A DNA stretch of 64,000 nucleotides from UBA12191 sp964422295 (GCA_964422295.1 CAYRAM010000001.1:62001-126000), one strand, 5' to 3'. Shown: positions 32,038 through 41,733, counted from the stretch's first letter. Numbers and translations are program-made. The notes: generated by a model not told the origin, from the sequence alone.

Positions 32038-34707
32038 TCAGCGAGTCCAGGGAGGAGTCGAATCGGCATTTCGCCCATGTCGCTTCTGGACCTCAGACAC
32101 CTTTGAAGGGTCGATTTCTCCTGCCCGTGCCAGCAATGAGAGGGCAGCGATTTCGATGCTGACTTCATCCGTCTCAAAGTGACGACGCAACTCTTCGCGG
32201 GTATCAGAGCGGCCATAACCGTCAGTTCCAAGGCTGGCCCAAGGGGAGGAGACCCACGGGCGTACGAGGTCTGGAAGCGCATTGACGTATTCGGTGACCG
32301 CAACTACAGGGTCATCGCCTGAGAGATGTTGTGCCACCTTCGGGACTTCGTACTGTGAAGACGGATGCTGAAGATTCCTGCGATCGACTTCGAGGGCTTG
32401 TCGATGCAATTCGGGGTAGGAGGTCACCGACCACACCTCGGAACGGATGTCGTGCTCTTCAAGAAGGATCTTGGCGACCTTACGCACTCTCGGCAATGCA
32501 CTGCCACTGCCAAGAAGACGAACCCGGGGTCCATTTCCTTCAGTGGCTTCATCGAGCAGGTACATCCCATCGAGAATCCCATCCCGTGAGCCATCCGGCA
32601 TCGCTGGCATCTCCAAATTTTCATTGTAGAGGGTCAGGTAGTAGTGGATGTCTTCTTGCTCCTGAACCATCCGACGCAGTCCCTCTTCGATGATGACGGC
32701 GACTTCGTAGGCGTAGGCGGGATCGTAAGAAAGACAAGAAGGGAAAGCAGCAGCCATCAATGGACTGTGGCCATCTTGATGCTGCAAGCCTTCGCCGTTG
32801 AGGGTGGTTCTGCCTGCGGTGGCTCCGAGGAGGAAACCTCTTCCTCGTGCATCACCCAGCGCCCAAATTTGGTCGCCGACGCGCTGAAATCCAAACATCG
32901 AGTAGAAGATGTAGAAGGGGACGGTGACCTCTCCCAATGTCGAGTAACTGGTGGCAGAGGCGATGGTGCTGGCAAGGGATCCGCACTCGGTGATCCCTTC
33001 CTGCAGAATCTGGCCATCCTTGCGCTCGGTGTAGGAGAAGAGCAGATCGTGATCGACCGGCTCGTACGCCTGGCCGCCAGGAGCATAGATTCCCACTTGC
33101 TTGAAGAGCGCTTCCATGCCGAATGTGCGAGCCTCATCGGCAAGGATGGGGACGATCCTCTTGCCCAGATCTCCCGCCTTGAGGAGATCCCTGAAGAGCC
33201 GGGCAAACGCCATCGTCGTGGAGGCAGGCACCGATCCTTCCGTGCCGCCGTGCAATTTGGAAAAGGTCTTTTCAGGGGGAAGATCTGGAACTGTGGCGAT
33301 CGATCTTCGGCGCGGGATCGAACCTCCCAATCGATGGCGTCGATCGAGCATGTATTGAACTTCGGGGGAGTTTTCACCGGGGTGATAGAAGGGGGCGGAT
33401 TCGACATCGGCATCACTGACAGGGATCTCAAGGAGATCGCGCACCGCACGCACTTCCGAGCCTTTCAGTTTCTTCAATTGGTGTGTGACATTGCGGGAAG
33501 CTGCGGTAGGACCCAGTGCGTGACCTTTGACCGTCTTGGCGAGGATGACTGTGGGACGGCCGTCCCCTTCGCAGGCCAATTGGTATGCACTTGCAACTTT
33601 GATGCGGTCGTGTCCACCACGTCCGAGGGACTTGATCTGATCATCACTCCATTGGGAGAGATACTCGGCGATGACCGGGTCCTCGCCGATCAGTTGGGCA
33701 CGGGTCCATGCCCCGTCTTCGGCGTCCGATCTTTGCCAGACTCCGTCAACGATGCATCCCAAACGCCTCAGTAATCGACCTTCAGGATCGGATGCCAACA
33801 GGGGATCCCAATTGCGATTCCAGATATTCTTGATGACGCGCCAACCGGCACCGCTGAATGCGCCTTCCAAGTCCTGGATGATCTTTGAGTTGCCTGTAAC
33901 GGGGCCATCAAGTCTCTGCAGGTTGCAGTTGACGACGAAAACGAGATTGTCGAGTCCCTCCCGGGAAGCGATTCGCAGTGCACCGAGACTTTCTGGTTCG
34001 TCACACTCACCATCTCCGAGAAATGCCCAAACTCTTTGGTCGGAGGTGTCTTTGAATCCCCTCGCATGGGCATATCGCAGGAAGCGAGCCTGGTAGATGG
34101 CATTGATGGGACCCAACCCCATCGAGACTGTGGGGAATTGCCAGAACTCGGGCATCAGGCGCGGGTGGGGATAGCTGGAAACACCCCTGCCATCGACCTC
34201 ACGTCGGAAGTGATCGAGTTGATCTGTGGTCAGTCGACCTTCGAGGAAAGCTCTGGCGTACATTCCAGGGCTGGCGTGACCCTGGAAATAGATCAAATCT
34301 CCACCTCCAGCATGATCGATTCCTCGGAAAAAGTGTTGTTGGCCAACCTCATAGAGGGTGGCAGCAGATGCGAAAGTGGACATGTGTCCACCGAGTCCAT
34401 CGAATTGGTGGTTGGCACGAACCACCATCGCCATCGCATTCCAGCGGACCAAATTTTCGATTCTCTGCTCCATCTCCTCGTCACCGGGGTAGGAGAGATC
34501 ATCTTCTGCGGCGATGCTGTTTTGATAAGGGGTGATCGCATGGTTGGCCGCAGGGATTCGCAGGGCATGGGACTTCCATATGAGTCGGTCCAGCAGATCA
34601 CCGGTGCGTTCGTCGCCCGCTTGGGAACGGGTTCCCTCCAGGGACTCGACCCATTCAGCGGTTTCCTGGGGATCGGCATCGGGTGCTGTCGGCTGGTGTG
34701 GGCTCAT
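32038..34707 (-). CDS. aceE: Pyruvate dehydrogenase E1, homodimeric type
   Basis: Thiamine diphosphate-dependent E1 that decarboxylates pyruvate and reductively acetylates the lipoyl group of E2. 889 residues, typical of the single-chain AceE of Gram-negatives and Actinobacteria. Motifs: GLGGHMSTFASAATLYEVG, YFQGHASPGMYARAFLEG, the ThDP motif from GDGECDEPES to NCNLQRLDGPV, and KTVKGHALGPTA. The C-terminal half has VPFYIFYSMFGFQRVGDQIW and GEGLQHQDGHS. No E2 (aceF) or E3 gene is beside it; the only other 2-oxo acid dehydrogenase component in the window is the E2-E1 fusion at 42682. It is transcribed 22 bases after a Trm112-like gene. Confidence 0.97.
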   Translation of the reverse strand: MSPHQPTAPDADPQETAEWVESLEGTRSQAGDERTGDLLDRLIWKSHALRIPAANHAITPYQNSIAAEDDLSYPGDEEMEQRIENLVRWNAMAMVVRANHQFDGLGGHMSTFASAATLYEVGQQHFFRGIDHAGGGDLIYFQGHASPGMYARAFLEGRLTTDQLDHFRREVDGRGVSSYPHPRLMPEFWQFPTVSMGLGPINAIYQARFLRYAHARGFKDTSDQRVWAFLGDGECDEPESLGALRIASREGLDNLVFVVNCNLQRLDGPVTGNSKIIQDLEGAFSGAGWRVIKNIWNRNWDPLLASDPEGRLLRRLGCIVDGVWQRSDAEDGAWTRAQLIGEDPVIAEYLSQWSDDQIKSLGRGGHDRIKVASAYQLACEGDGRPTVILAKTVKGHALGPTAASRNVTHQLKKLKGSEVRAVRDLLEIPVSDADVESAPFYHPGENSPEVQYMLDRRHRLGGSIPRRRSIATVPDLPPEKTFSKLHGGTEGSVPASTTMAFARLFRDLLKAGDLGKRIVPILADEARTFGMEALFKQVGIYAPGGQAYEPVDHDLLFSYTERKDGQILQEGITECGSLASTIASATSYSTLGEVTVPFYIFYSMFGFQRVGDQIWALGDARGRGFLLGATAGRTTLNGEGLQHQDGHSPLMAAAFPSCLSYDPAYAYEVAVIIEEGLRRMVQEQEDIHYYLTLYNENLEMPAMPDGSRDGILDGMYLLDEATEGNGPRVRLLGSGSALPRVRKVAKILLEEHDIRSEVWSVTSYPELHRQALEVDRRNLQHPSSQYEVPKVAQHLSGDDPVVAVTEYVNALPDLVRPWVSSPWASLGTDGYGRSDTREELRRHFETDEVSIEIAALSLLARAGEIDPSKVSEVQKRHGRNADSTPPWTR

Positions 34708-34729
34708 GAGAACTCCTGCGCTTCAGTGA

Positions 34730-34906
34730 TCAGGATTCTGGATCAGGATCAGGAAGGATTTGGGGGATCCCTTCCACCAGGGGAAACACGCGGTCGCAGG
34801 AGGTGCATCGGAGCCCATCAGGGCCCTCCTTCAAGGGAGTTCGGTCTGTGCAGATACAGGTCAGCTGCTTCAGCAGGTCGGGATGGACGTTGCGGGATTC
34901 TTTCAT
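34730..34906 (-). CDS. Trm112-like zinc-ribbon protein
   Basis: A 58-residue protein of the Trm112/UPF0434 type. The signature is VHPDLLKQLTCICTDRTPL, then LRCTSCDRVFPLVEGIPQIL, ending in an acidic tail. Four cysteines (LTCIC and CTSC) could hold one zinc, although the first pair is spaced C-x-C. Trm112 family members activate methyltransferases; bacterial ones often neighbour lipid A genes. Here it lies directly before aceE on the same strand, probably in one transcript. ATG 34906 is chosen because the family begins just before HPDLL; the frame extends to 35020 without family similarity. Confidence 0.8.
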   Translation of the reverse strand: MKESRNVHPDLLKQLTCICTDRTPLKEGPDGLRCTSCDRVFPLVEGIPQILPDPDPES

Positions 34907-35062
34907 CGTCACGTCTCTGCCTTTCCTGGCGGTGGATCCGGCGAAGATCCGGCCAGATGGGGGCTGGCCATCGCTGCCCGGGGAAACTACATTTCCTAGA
35001 TTCTCCGAGAACGATTTCAAAGGGCAACCGAATCGGTTGCCTCTGCAGAGAGGAGTTCCGGG

Positions 35063-37312
35063 ATGCGAGGCATTTTCCGGACTATTACACCCCTATTCGT
35101 CTTAATTCATCTTCTTTTCTGGGCCGGACCCGCCATCGGTGCAGCGCCCACTGTTGACCCTGAATCTACCGATCTTCGGCGATTGACTTATTCCGATATC
35201 GACCGTGGCAGAGCACGTTTCTTCCCATCCTTGGAGCGTTGGAGTTTCGTCGGTCCCGATCATGCCATTCGGCAGGGTCGTAACGGGGATCCGGTAAATC
35301 CAATGACGATGGAGTCTGTGAGGATCAGGGAGGAGGTTCCTGAACCTGCGGGATGGACCGGTCCCGATCCTGCCATCGGATTTGCCGATGCACTCGCAGC
35401 CAGTCTTGGAGGTCGTCAGGCTTCCGAGGGCAGGCCAGAGTTGTTTCTCGAAAAGGATGAGGGCATTCGGGTTACCGCTGATGAGAACTGGGTTGCTGCC
35501 CGAAAGGGGGATGGGCCTGTCAAACTGACGGCGATGCCGGGGAGTATGGAGTTGGTCCATCTTTCTCCAGGTGGGAAATCATTAAGTGGGGTTCACGAAT
35601 CCAATTTGTATGTGGTCGATCTGTTTGGTGAGAAGTTGCATCGAGTGACTGAGGATGGGTCGGAAAGTTTGCTCAACGGCAAATTGGATTGGGTTTATCA
35701 AGAAGAGGTCTACGGCCGAGGGAATTACAATGCGCAGTGGTGGAGCCCCGATGGCAGGCATCTTGCTTTTCTGAAGTTGATGGAGGAGGGGGTCCCCGAA
35801 TTCAAAATCGTTCGGCATTTGCCCTTCTCGCAAGAGGTAATCACTCTGCATTATCCCAAAGCAGGTCAAACAAATCCCCGGGTGGAGTTGTGGGTTCATG
35901 ACACCAAGACCGGTGAGACCCGACAGATGGAGATCGCTGTTTACGATGACGAACGCTTGATCGTTCGGATCGATTGGTCACCGGATTCAAACAGGGTTCT
36001 CGCTCAGGTTCAGGATCGTGTCCAGTCGGGACTGACCCTCATCTCCTGCAATCCGGTGACTGGGGAATCACAGGTTCTGATAGAGGAGACTTCAAATTCC
36101 TGGGTCAACGTCCTGGGGGCACCGCGTTGGCTCTCCGATGGATCGTTCCTGTGGAGAAGTGAGCGAACCGGTTTCCGCCACCTCTATCATTATGGGGTGG
36201 ATGGGAGATTGATTCGGCAGATCTCCAGGGGTGAATGGGAGGTCGAGTCGATTGCTCGCCTTGATGAAGACCGACGGGAGTTGTGGCTCACCGGAAGTCT
36301 TGGCAGGGCCATTGAGTCGCATCTGTTCCGGATTGATTTCGAGGGAAATCTGTTGGTTCAAATCACTCATGAGCCGGGCAGTCATCGCACTACCATCTCG
36401 CCCGATGGGAAATTTGTTCTCGACCGCTTCTCAAGTGTCAAAAATCCGGGCGAGTATCGACTCATCGATCGTGAAGGACGGATGTTGAGAGTATTGTCTG
36501 AGGGAAGCGTACCCGCACTGGAAACATTTGAAGATGTGGATGCTTCTCTCCATCATGTCGCTGCCAGAGATGGCTATTCAATGGATGTCATGGTGATGAA
36601 ACCTGTGGATCTCGATCCAGAAGTGGCGTTGCCGATATTCATCAGCACTTATTCTGGCCCCAATTCCCCGACAGTGCGCCAAGGTTACCCAGGCTCGGGA
36701 TGGCTCAGATTTCTGGTCCACCAGGGGATGATTGTCCTTCAAGTCAATGTCCGCAGTTCCAGTAGCCGTGGTCAAGTCGACACCGCAGCGTGTTTTCGGC
36801 AGCTGGGAGTTCAGGAGTTGCGGGATATCGAGGATGCCATCGATTGGCTCTGCGAAAATTCTTGGGCAGATGAAAGCCGTGTAGGAATTTCAGGGTGGTC
36901 CTATGGTGGATTTATGGCTGCGTTTGCCTTAACCCATTCCGATGCGTTTCGATTGGGTATTGCCGGTGGGGGGGTCTACGATTGGCGGGATTATGACACC
37001 ATCTATACCGAGCGCTATATGGATACTCCACAACTGAATCCTGATGGATACTCCGCATCCAGTGTGATCGAGGCTGCAGCGGATCTGGAGGGGCACCTGC
37101 TGATCCTCCATGGGGGCGTCGACGATAATGTGCATGTTCAGAACGCCATGCAGTTGGCTCATCGCTTGCAGGAGAATCGCAAGTCTTTTGAGATGATGAT
37201 CTATCCTGAATCGGGTCATGGTGTCAGGGGACGGCCTGCGCGCCACATGAGAGATCTGCAGTGGAAAGCGATACAGGAGCATCTTCTCGAGCCGCTGAAA
37301 GCCACACCGTGA
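35063..37312 (+). CDS. Secreted dipeptidyl peptidase IV-like serine peptidase (S9B)
   Basis: A 749-residue prolyl-oligopeptidase-family enzyme with a signal peptide (residues 5-27, cleavage near AIGA). The N-terminal beta-propeller region includes LDWVYQEEVYGRGNYNAQWW, with the Glu-Glu motif that binds the substrate N-terminus in DPP IV enzymes. The C-terminal alpha/beta hydrolase domain has the nucleophile in ISGWSYGGFMAAF (near 612), the Asp in LHGGVDDNVHVQN (near 686) and the His in PESGHGVRG (near 717). It removes dipeptides, probably X-Pro, from peptides in the periplasm. Divergent from the Trm112-aceE pair across a 156-base gap. The end overlaps the sfsA start. Confidence 0.93.
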   Translation: MRGIFRTITPLFVLIHLLFWAGPAIGAAPTVDPESTDLRRLTYSDIDRGRARFFPSLERWSFVGPDHAIRQGRNGDPVNPMTMESVRIREEVPEPAGWTGPDPAIGFADALAASLGGRQASEGRPELFLEKDEGIRVTADENWVAARKGDGPVKLTAMPGSMELVHLSPGGKSLSGVHESNLYVVDLFGEKLHRVTEDGSESLLNGKLDWVYQEEVYGRGNYNAQWWSPDGRHLAFLKLMEEGVPEFKIVRHLPFSQEVITLHYPKAGQTNPRVELWVHDTKTGETRQMEIAVYDDERLIVRIDWSPDSNRVLAQVQDRVQSGLTLISCNPVTGESQVLIEETSNSWVNVLGAPRWLSDGSFLWRSERTGFRHLYHYGVDGRLIRQISRGEWEVESIARLDEDRRELWLTGSLGRAIESHLFRIDFEGNLLVQITHEPGSHRTTISPDGKFVLDRFSSVKNPGEYRLIDREGRMLRVLSEGSVPALETFEDVDASLHHVAARDGYSMDVMVMKPVDLDPEVALPIFISTYSGPNSPTVRQGYPGSGWLRFLVHQGMIVLQVNVRSSSSRGQVDTAACFRQLGVQELRDIEDAIDWLCENSWADESRVGISGWSYGGFMAAFALTHSDAFRLGIAGGGVYDWRDYDTIYTERYMDTPQLNPDGYSASSVIEAAADLEGHLLILHGGVDDNVHVQNAMQLAHRLQENRKSFEMMIYPESGHGVRGRPARHMRDLQWKAIQEHLLEPLKATP

Positions 37313-38049
37313 GCGGGAGTCCCTGTTCTGAACTGGTCGAAGGCAAGCTTCTGAAGCGATACAAAAGATTTCTTGCTGACTGCCTTATCCCCGATGTCGG
37401 AGAGGTCGTTGCTCATTGCCCCAATTCGGGATCGATGAAAACACTTGTCGATGGCAAACCGCGCGCTTGGCTGCGTCATGTCCCCGATCCTGCCCGCAAA
37501 TTAAAGTGGACTCTGACATTGCTGGGGGTGCGCCGGCGTGGGAAAGCCTTGGTCGATACCGGGCTTCCCAATCAACTGGTTGCCGATGCCATCACTGCAG
37601 GAAATATTCCAAAACTGCTCCTCAGGAACGATCAAAGAGTGCACCGGGAAGTCAAAGTAGGTGAAAAGAGTCGTCTCGATATCGTGATTGCCGGTGAGGA
37701 GCGCCCTGATGAAACCAATGGTGATGTATACGTTGAGGTAAAAAATGTCACCATGCTTTCATCGGTGGACAAGGTTCGAGCCGATTTTCCGGATGCCGTG
37801 ACCGAGCGCGGGCGCAAGCATCTGAGAGAATTGATACGACTGCGCCACATGGGGCATCGTGCGTATCTGTTCCTTCTCTTGGGAAGAAGTGATTGCAGCA
37901 AAGTCGGATTTGCCAGTGAGATTGATCCAGGCTACTGCGAAACCCTTTCCGAAGCGGCAGCGGAAGGGGTGGAAATCCTCTCTCATCGAGTACGGTTCCG
38001 AGGCAGCAAAATCTTTATGGGTGAGGAAGTCCCCGTCGAATTGCCCTGA
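37309..38049 (+). CDS. sfsA: SfsA family protein (sugar fermentation stimulation protein homologue)
   Basis: A 246-residue SfsA homologue. Signatures: LVEGKLLKRYKRFLADC, HCPNSGSMKTLVDG, LVDTGLPNQLVADAI, SRLDIVIAG, and VYVEVKNVTML followed by FPDAVTERGRKHL. SfsA has an OB-like part and a nuclease-like core (the Asp and Glu-x-Lys residues are present in RLDIVI and VEVKN). Its role in sugar regulation in E. coli is poorly defined, and a nuclease or nucleic-acid-binding role has been proposed. The start GTG 37309 overlaps the previous stop (GTGA); GTG 37261 is in frame and would add 16 residues. Confidence 0.92.
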   Translation: MSGSPCSELVEGKLLKRYKRFLADCLIPDVGEVVAHCPNSGSMKTLVDGKPRAWLRHVPDPARKLKWTLTLLGVRRRGKALVDTGLPNQLVADAITAGNIPKLLLRNDQRVHREVKVGEKSRLDIVIAGEERPDETNGDVYVEVKNVTMLSSVDKVRADFPDAVTERGRKHLRELIRLRHMGHRAYLFLLLGRSDCSKVGFASEIDPGYCETLSEAAAEGVEILSHRVRFRGSKIFMGEEVPVELP

Positions 38050-38073
38050 TCGGCTCATCGGTATTCCGGGCAT

Positions 38074-38120
38074 GGAGGGAAAACTGGCCTGAGGCGATCG
38101 ATTCGCTTATCCTTCCCTCC
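38074..38120 (+). repeat. Nested inverted repeat between sfsA and the M42 gene
   Basis: A perfect 8-base inverted repeat, GGAGGGAA (38074-38081) and TTCCCTCC (38113-38120), encloses 31 bases. Inside it is a smaller dyad, GCGA-TCGAT-TCGC. There is no T run after it, so it is not a standard terminator. It ends 19 bases before the M42 start and could shape the leader of that gene. Confidence 0.4.
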
Positions 38121-38139
38121 CTGAATGAAAGGCCACTCC

Positions 38140-39231
38140 ATGAATGATACAGCCCCCCCTGCCCTGTCACTGTTGAAGGATCTTGCACTGGCTTGCGGCC
38201 CTCCTGGAGCGGAGGGCGAAGTGCGTCAAATCGTCCACCGTGAAATCGGTTCATTGGGAGCTGTCAGCCATGACGCATTGGGAAGCGTCATCGTTGAAGC
38301 TGAAGGAACCGGTCCGCATGTGATCCTCGATGCTCACATGGACGAGGTTGGATTCTGTGTTCAATCCATCGATGAGGAGGGCCGAATATACTTTGTCCCT
38401 TTGGGGGGTTGGTGGGGCCACGTCTTGTTGGCCCAAAGGGTCGATATCATGGCGAGCAGCGGGAAAAAGATTCCAGGATCGATCGGCTGCAAGCCTCCCC
38501 ATTTCCTGTCTTCGGCGGAGAGGGAGAAGGTCTTGTCCATCGACAAGATGTACATCGATGTTGCCGCCCGAAATCAGGAGGAAGTCTTGTCGTGGGGGGT
38601 GAAAGTGGGTGACCCCATTGCTCCGAGGGGAAGTTTTGAAGAGATGGCCTCCCCGGGGCGTTACTGCTGCAAGGCTTTCGATGACCGTGTCGGAGTCGGA
38701 GTGATGATTGAGGCCTTCCGTGCAGCCATCGGTGGAGACAGGAAACTGGCTTGTAAGCCTCTTGCGGTCGCTGCGGTCCAGGAAGAGGTGGGCTGTCGTG
38801 GGGCGATCACCGCCAGTGATCTCAGCAAACCCGATCTTGGAATCATTTTGGAGGGAACACCGGCGGACGACCTGCCTGGAATGCCCCGACGTCAGGCTGT
38901 TCTCGGACAAGGCCCCCAGATCCGCTACATGGATCCCACGGCCATCTCGAACAGGAAACTGGTCCGTTGGACCGAAGAAGTCGCCGATGAGGAGGGGATC
39001 CCGATACAGATGGCGGTTCGCCGCAGTGGCGGAACGGATGCGAGTTCCACACATTTGCATGGCAGTGGAGTCCCTACCATCGTGATCGGTGTCCCTGCCC
39101 GATCAATTCACACACACTCCAGTATCATCGACTTTGATGATTATTCTCATGCGATTCATCTCGTCATCGCCATGCTTCAGCGGTTGGATACTTCTTCAGT
39201 GGAGAGTTTTACCAACTTTGACCAGGAATAG
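38140..39231 (+). CDS. M42-family metallo-aminopeptidase
   Basis: A 363-residue cytosolic-type M42 peptidase (glutamyl aminopeptidase/TET-like), with no signal peptide. Zinc ligands and catalytic residues are visible: His-x-Asp in VILDAHMDEVGF, Asp in AFDDRVGVGVMIEA, the Glu-Glu pair in AVQEEVGCRGA, and His in PARSIHTHSS. The RSGGTDASSTH segment matches the family. These enzymes trim N-terminal residues from short peptides as large self-compartmentalised assemblies. ATG 38140 has AAAGG seven bases upstream; ATG 38125 would add five residues. Convergent with the kinase gene across 18 bases. Confidence 0.94.
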   Translation: MNDTAPPALSLLKDLALACGPPGAEGEVRQIVHREIGSLGAVSHDALGSVIVEAEGTGPHVILDAHMDEVGFCVQSIDEEGRIYFVPLGGWWGHVLLAQRVDIMASSGKKIPGSIGCKPPHFLSSAEREKVLSIDKMYIDVAARNQEEVLSWGVKVGDPIAPRGSFEEMASPGRYCCKAFDDRVGVGVMIEAFRAAIGGDRKLACKPLAVAAVQEEVGCRGAITASDLSKPDLGIILEGTPADDLPGMPRRQAVLGQGPQIRYMDPTAISNRKLVRWTEEVADEEGIPIQMAVRRSGGTDASSTHLHGSGVPTIVIGVPARSIHTHSSIIDFDDYSHAIHLVIAMLQRLDTSSVESFTNFDQE

Positions 39232-39249
39232 CCGGATAGGACTTCATCG

Positions 39250-41733
39250 CTAGGTCAGTTTTGGTTCAATTCCTGCGTCTTTGCAGATGCTCTCGATGTT
39301 TTGCAACCGATGGGCGCGCATCGTCGGCAGTTCATCACCATTATCATCCAATTTCTGAAGAGTGTCTTTTGCTTCATCCCACTGCTGGGAGAGGCTGAGA
39401 AGGCGCACTCTGGCTTCCATGGCATCGAAGGCATGTTCGATGCGGACGTCCACCGATTCGAGACTCACATTTGCCTCCTGCAAGATTTTATGAGCGGATT
39501 CGTCCTGTCCAGACTTGAATAGAATTGACGCGAGTCTGGCAAATGATCTCGCACACAGGGGGTGTTGGATGATGTGAATCTGTCGAATGGCGACGAGGGC
39601 GACTCTGGCGATTCTTTCGGCTTCTTCAGTCTCATTCAGCCGTTGCAGGCAGCATGCCAAAGCCCTTTGGTACCTTGCTGTAATGCTGGAGCGCTCACCA
39701 CTGATTTCGATTTGAATCTTGATCGCACTTTCGAGGTGCATTTTGGCGTTGAGTAAGCGTTCCTCAGGGACGTCATCTCGCTCACTTTCCAACGCCAAAC
39801 CTGCCAGGTGGAAGAGGCACTCAGCATGTTCTTGCGTATTGCTCCCGCGGCAACTTTCTTCTGCTTCCAGGAGGGATTTTTCTGCTTCATCCCAATCGCC
39901 TTGGTATGCATAACATCGGGCGAGGCCCAACATTGCATTTAATTTTTGTTCCCCAGAGTCTTTTCCAAGATTGATCAGCAGATCCCTGTACATCTCCTCT
40001 GACTGAAACCAATCACCCCTGAGGTTCAGCAATTCAGCCAATTCCCACTGAACCTCCGTAAACAGTTTCGGCTGCTTGCTGAGTACCTTCTGTTCGATGG
40101 CACTTTGAAGTGTTCTTTCAGCGGCGGTCAATTTCCGCAATTGAATTTGCGCTTTGGACAGGTTGCGAAGGGTCTGGATTAAATCTTCTCCGGGCCAGTG
40201 CCCGTATTCAGATCGAATCGAAGACTCCCTCTCAAGCAGGACCTCCGCTCTCTCCGGATTCCCGGTTTTCAAAAGAACCGATGCCATGGTGGCGAGGAGC
40301 GTGACCTGAATCTCAGGTTGTTCCGGTCCGTCATCCACCAACTGGTTTGCTCCCCTGACGAGTAACTCATGGGCATCGATTCTGTGCAGGGATGGATTTT
40401 CTTCACCCGGTTGGATAAAGAGATTGGTCAGAAAATGGGTGACAGCCCGGGACCTCTTGGCGATTTCCCTTGCTTCGCGGGTGGCTCGGGCATCTCGGGC
40501 CCGGGACCTCATCACTTCCCGAATCAGTGTGGAAACTTCTCCACCACTGGCAGGTCTTTTGCTCCCATCACGATCCATCGCTAGCCTGCAAATCTCTGCC
40601 AAGTCTTTGGGAGTATCCGGTGCAAGTTCGAGAACGTCCGCAGGGGGGCCTTCTTTGAGTAGCTTTAAAATTCGGTGGGCGGGCATCGGTCCACCACCGG
40701 GAGTTCGATAGGGAGGATGTCCCGTCAAAATCTCATAGAGAAGGGAACCGAGGGCATAGACGTCGGTCCATGGGCCGATCTCACCATTCTCTGCATCCGC
40801 CTGCTCCGGGGACATGTAAGAAGGGGTTCCGACGACTGCTCCATCCCGGGTGACGATGGTGGAGCCGTCTTGTTTGAAAGATTCATGATCCGCAATCACA
40901 TCCTCGATGGGGTCCTCTCCTGGGTCATCGATCCTGCGGGCCAAACCCCAGTCCATCACATACGTCTCACCAAAGTGCCCGACCATGATATTGGAAGGCT
41001 TGATATCCCTATGGATCACTCCACGATCATGGGCGGATTCAACCGTGTCACAAACCTTGAGGAATGTTTCCAGGAGCCGGTTGAAATCCCAGTACGAGTC
41101 GCCATCCCGATGGGCAATCATGACATCCCTGAGTTCCTGTCCCTCAATTTTGTCCATCGTGAAGTAGTACTTGCCATCATCATCGCAGCCCATCTCATGC
41201 ACGGCGACGATTCCAGGGTGGGGTAATTGGGCGGTGATTCTCGCTTCCCGAAGAAATCGGCGGATCCTTTGGCTGGGGGCAATCCCATCGCTGTTGCCAA
41301 GGATGACCTTCATGGCGAGATGCCTCTGCAGCACGGGATCCTTGATTTGGAGGATGACTCCCATTCCACCGCGGGCGATCTCTTCCAGAAGGTCATATCG
41401 GACCCCGAACTCGGGTACCAGAGGGACTCCTGACTCTTCTCCGAAGGTGGAATCGATGGAGAATTGATCGCTGTAGCGGTCGAGGATCAATCCGGCGAGG
41501 CCCTCCGCGTTTTTCTCAGGATCCTTTTCTTCCTGCGGTTTTCCCATCCGTTCCTTGCGTCTCTCCATATACCTGGCCAATTGTTCCATCAACTCGGCCT
41601 CCAAGGCCGGTTCCGCTTTGCACGCCCTTTCCACCGCCTCATCGATGGAGGTATTTCCGGCGAGGAGTCGTGCAAATATTCTCTCTGCTTCGGAGAGGTC
41701 CTCTTCTTCGTAGTCTTTATCCAGGCTCACCAC
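39250..41733 (-). CDS. Hanks-type Ser/Thr kinase with C-terminal TPR domain
   Basis: A roughly 827-residue soluble protein kinase. The kinase domain spans about residues 112-420: Gly-loop ARGGMGV, ATP-binding Lys142 in LAMKVIL, catalytic HRDIKPSNIM with Asp243, metal-binding Asp261 in MDWGLAR (DWG instead of DFG, common in Planctomycete kinases) and GTPSYMSPEQA in the activation segment. The C-terminal 350 residues are TPR-like helical pairs (ERAEVLLERESSIRSE, LGLARCYAYQGDWDEAEKS, YQRALACCLQRLNETEEAE). No membrane helix is seen. The N-terminal 110 residues include a DEAVERACKAEPALEAELM helix typical of these kinases. The start GTG 41733 (or 41730) is inferred from GGGAAG upstream and from the divergent sigma factor. 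Kinase plus TPR recalls actinobacterial PknG, without its rubredoxin domain. Confidence 0.88.
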   Translation of the reverse strand: MVSLDKDYEEEDLSEAERIFARLLAGNTSIDEAVERACKAEPALEAELMEQLARYMERRKERMGKPQEEKDPEKNAEGLAGLILDRYSDQFSIDSTFGEESGVPLVPEFGVRYDLLEEIARGGMGVILQIKDPVLQRHLAMKVILGNSDGIAPSQRIRRFLREARITAQLPHPGIVAVHEMGCDDDGKYYFTMDKIEGQELRDVMIAHRDGDSYWDFNRLLETFLKVCDTVESAHDRGVIHRDIKPSNIMVGHFGETYVMDWGLARRIDDPGEDPIEDVIADHESFKQDGSTIVTRDGAVVGTPSYMSPEQADAENGEIGPWTDVYALGSLLYEILTGHPPYRTPGGGPMPAHRILKLLKEGPPADVLELAPDTPKDLAEICRLAMDRDGSKRPASGGEVSTLIREVMRSRARDARATREAREIAKRSRAVTHFLTNLFIQPGEENPSLHRIDAHELLVRGANQLVDDGPEQPEIQVTLLATMASVLLKTGNPERAEVLLERESSIRSEYGHWPGEDLIQTLRNLSKAQIQLRKLTAAERTLQSAIEQKVLSKQPKLFTEVQWELAELLNLRGDWFQSEEMYRDLLINLGKDSGEQKLNAMLGLARCYAYQGDWDEAEKSLLEAEESCRGSNTQEHAECLFHLAGLALESERDDVPEERLLNAKMHLESAIKIQIEISGERSSITARYQRALACCLQRLNETEEAERIARVALVAIRQIHIIQHPLCARSFARLASILFKSGQDESAHKILQEANVSLESVDVRIEHAFDAMEARVRLLSLSQQWDEAKDTLQKLDDNGDELPTMRAHRLQNIESICKDAGIEPKLT

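Noticed and set aside
32644..33774. Long open frame (376 codons) antisense to aceE
   Set aside because: Opposite the conserved ThDP enzyme; no motif, no ribosome binding site.
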